49,468 nt of DNA from NCBI GenBank assembly GCA_900546845.1, contig UREK01000015.1, positions 1 to 49,468 of the forward strand. Direction: 5' to 3'. This DNA is from an uncultured Eubacteriales bacterium (GTDB lineage: Bacteria > Bacillota > Clostridia > Christensenellales > CAG-138). The position numbers were made by a program, and so were the translations under genes. Each line of letters opens with the position of its first letter. Position 1 is the first letter of the stretch. Below, piece by piece: positions 49,387 to 49,468 of the stretch. Below the pieces are notes generated by a model, which had not been told where the DNA came from, did not search any database, and worked only from the letters and a program-made list of their open reading frames with translations.

Positions 49387-49391
49387 TCCTT

Positions 49392-49467
49392 TGGCTCCCC
49401 CTGTTGGACTCGAACCAACGACACTGCGGTTAACAGCCGCATGCTCTACCGACTGAGCTAAGGAGGA
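49392..49467 (-). tRNA. tRNA-Asn (anticodon GTT)
   Basis: A complete 76-base tRNA on the minus strand. Acceptor stem TCCTCCT/AGGGGGA (one G-U), D arm TAGCTCAGTCGGTAGAGCA, anticodon loop CTGTTAA with GTT, T arm GTTGG-TTCGAGT-CCAAC, and an encoded CCA. The 5' end is one base from the window edge. Confidence 0.97.
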
Positions 49468-49468
49468 A

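Overview
The window is one continuous piece of a high-GC, Gram-positive, probably spore-forming clostridial chromosome (Bacillota, Clostridia). The reasons are: a C-family replicative polymerase (PolC), a complete sporulation factor SigK, the IreB-RuvX-DUF1292 trio, the frr-uppS-cdsA-dxr-rseP-ispG-polC-rimP-nusA-rnpM-L7Ae-infB-rbfA-nrnA-truB-ribF-rpsO block in the classical order, RF2 made by programmed frameshifting, and CsoR copper control. A more exact placement (Christensenellales-like lineages are a guess) cannot be made by eye.

Layout. 0-2.1 kb: 3' end of secA, then prfB. 2.2-2.5 kb: a dispersed repeat element (copy A). 2.6-3.3 kb: copper-responsive csoR-copZ with a visible promoter and operator. 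3.7-4.4 kb: sigK. 4.6-12.5 kb: three secreted proteins that look like a small non-cellulolytic cohesin-dockerin complex: a transglutaminase-like enzyme with a dockerin, a cohesin-dockerin adaptor, and a 1757-residue cohesin/Ig-like protein with a C-terminal membrane anchor. 12.8-15 kb: small membrane protein, ireB, ruvX, DUF1292 and an LD-carboxypeptidase. 15.2-18.5 kb: rpsB-tsf-pyrH-frr. 18.6-27.7 kb: uppS-cdsA-dxr-rseP-ispG-polC (undecaprenyl and phospholipid precursors, MEP isoprenoid steps, site-2 protease, replication). 27.9-36.5 kb: the nusA-infB operon through rpsO. 36.6-38.9 kb: divergent cysE/cysK, each side bounded by a copy of the repeat element (B and C). 38.9-43.5 kb: GNAT, methyltransferase, AlkD-like glycosylase and the B12-dependent ribonucleotide reductase. 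43.7-47.5 kb: EF-G paralogue, flavodoxin-like protein, membrane proteins. 47.5-49.5 kb: a decayed acyl-CoA ligase, an AT-rich patch with a GNAT enzyme and a 56-residue membrane protein, and tRNA-Asn.

Most notable observations. (1) A roughly 200-bp hairpin-rich element occurs three times plus one remnant. In copies B and C it sits between two copies of the local intrinsic terminator (34 bp, 32 identical; 27 bp, 25 identical). Both copies lie between convergent genes, and both right-hand copies carry exactly two G-to-A changes in the 5' arm, which would still pair as G-U in the minus-strand RNA. This looks like an element that enters bidirectional terminators and duplicates them. (2) The PolC proofreading exonuclease domain is present as sequence but has lost almost all DEDD-type catalytic residues. 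(3) The cohesin-dockerin cluster has a 15-bp inverted repeat straddling the start of its -10 box. (4) The EF-G paralogue lacks the catalytic histidine of canonical EF-G.

All calls rest on reading the sequence and on knowledge of protein families; no search was run.
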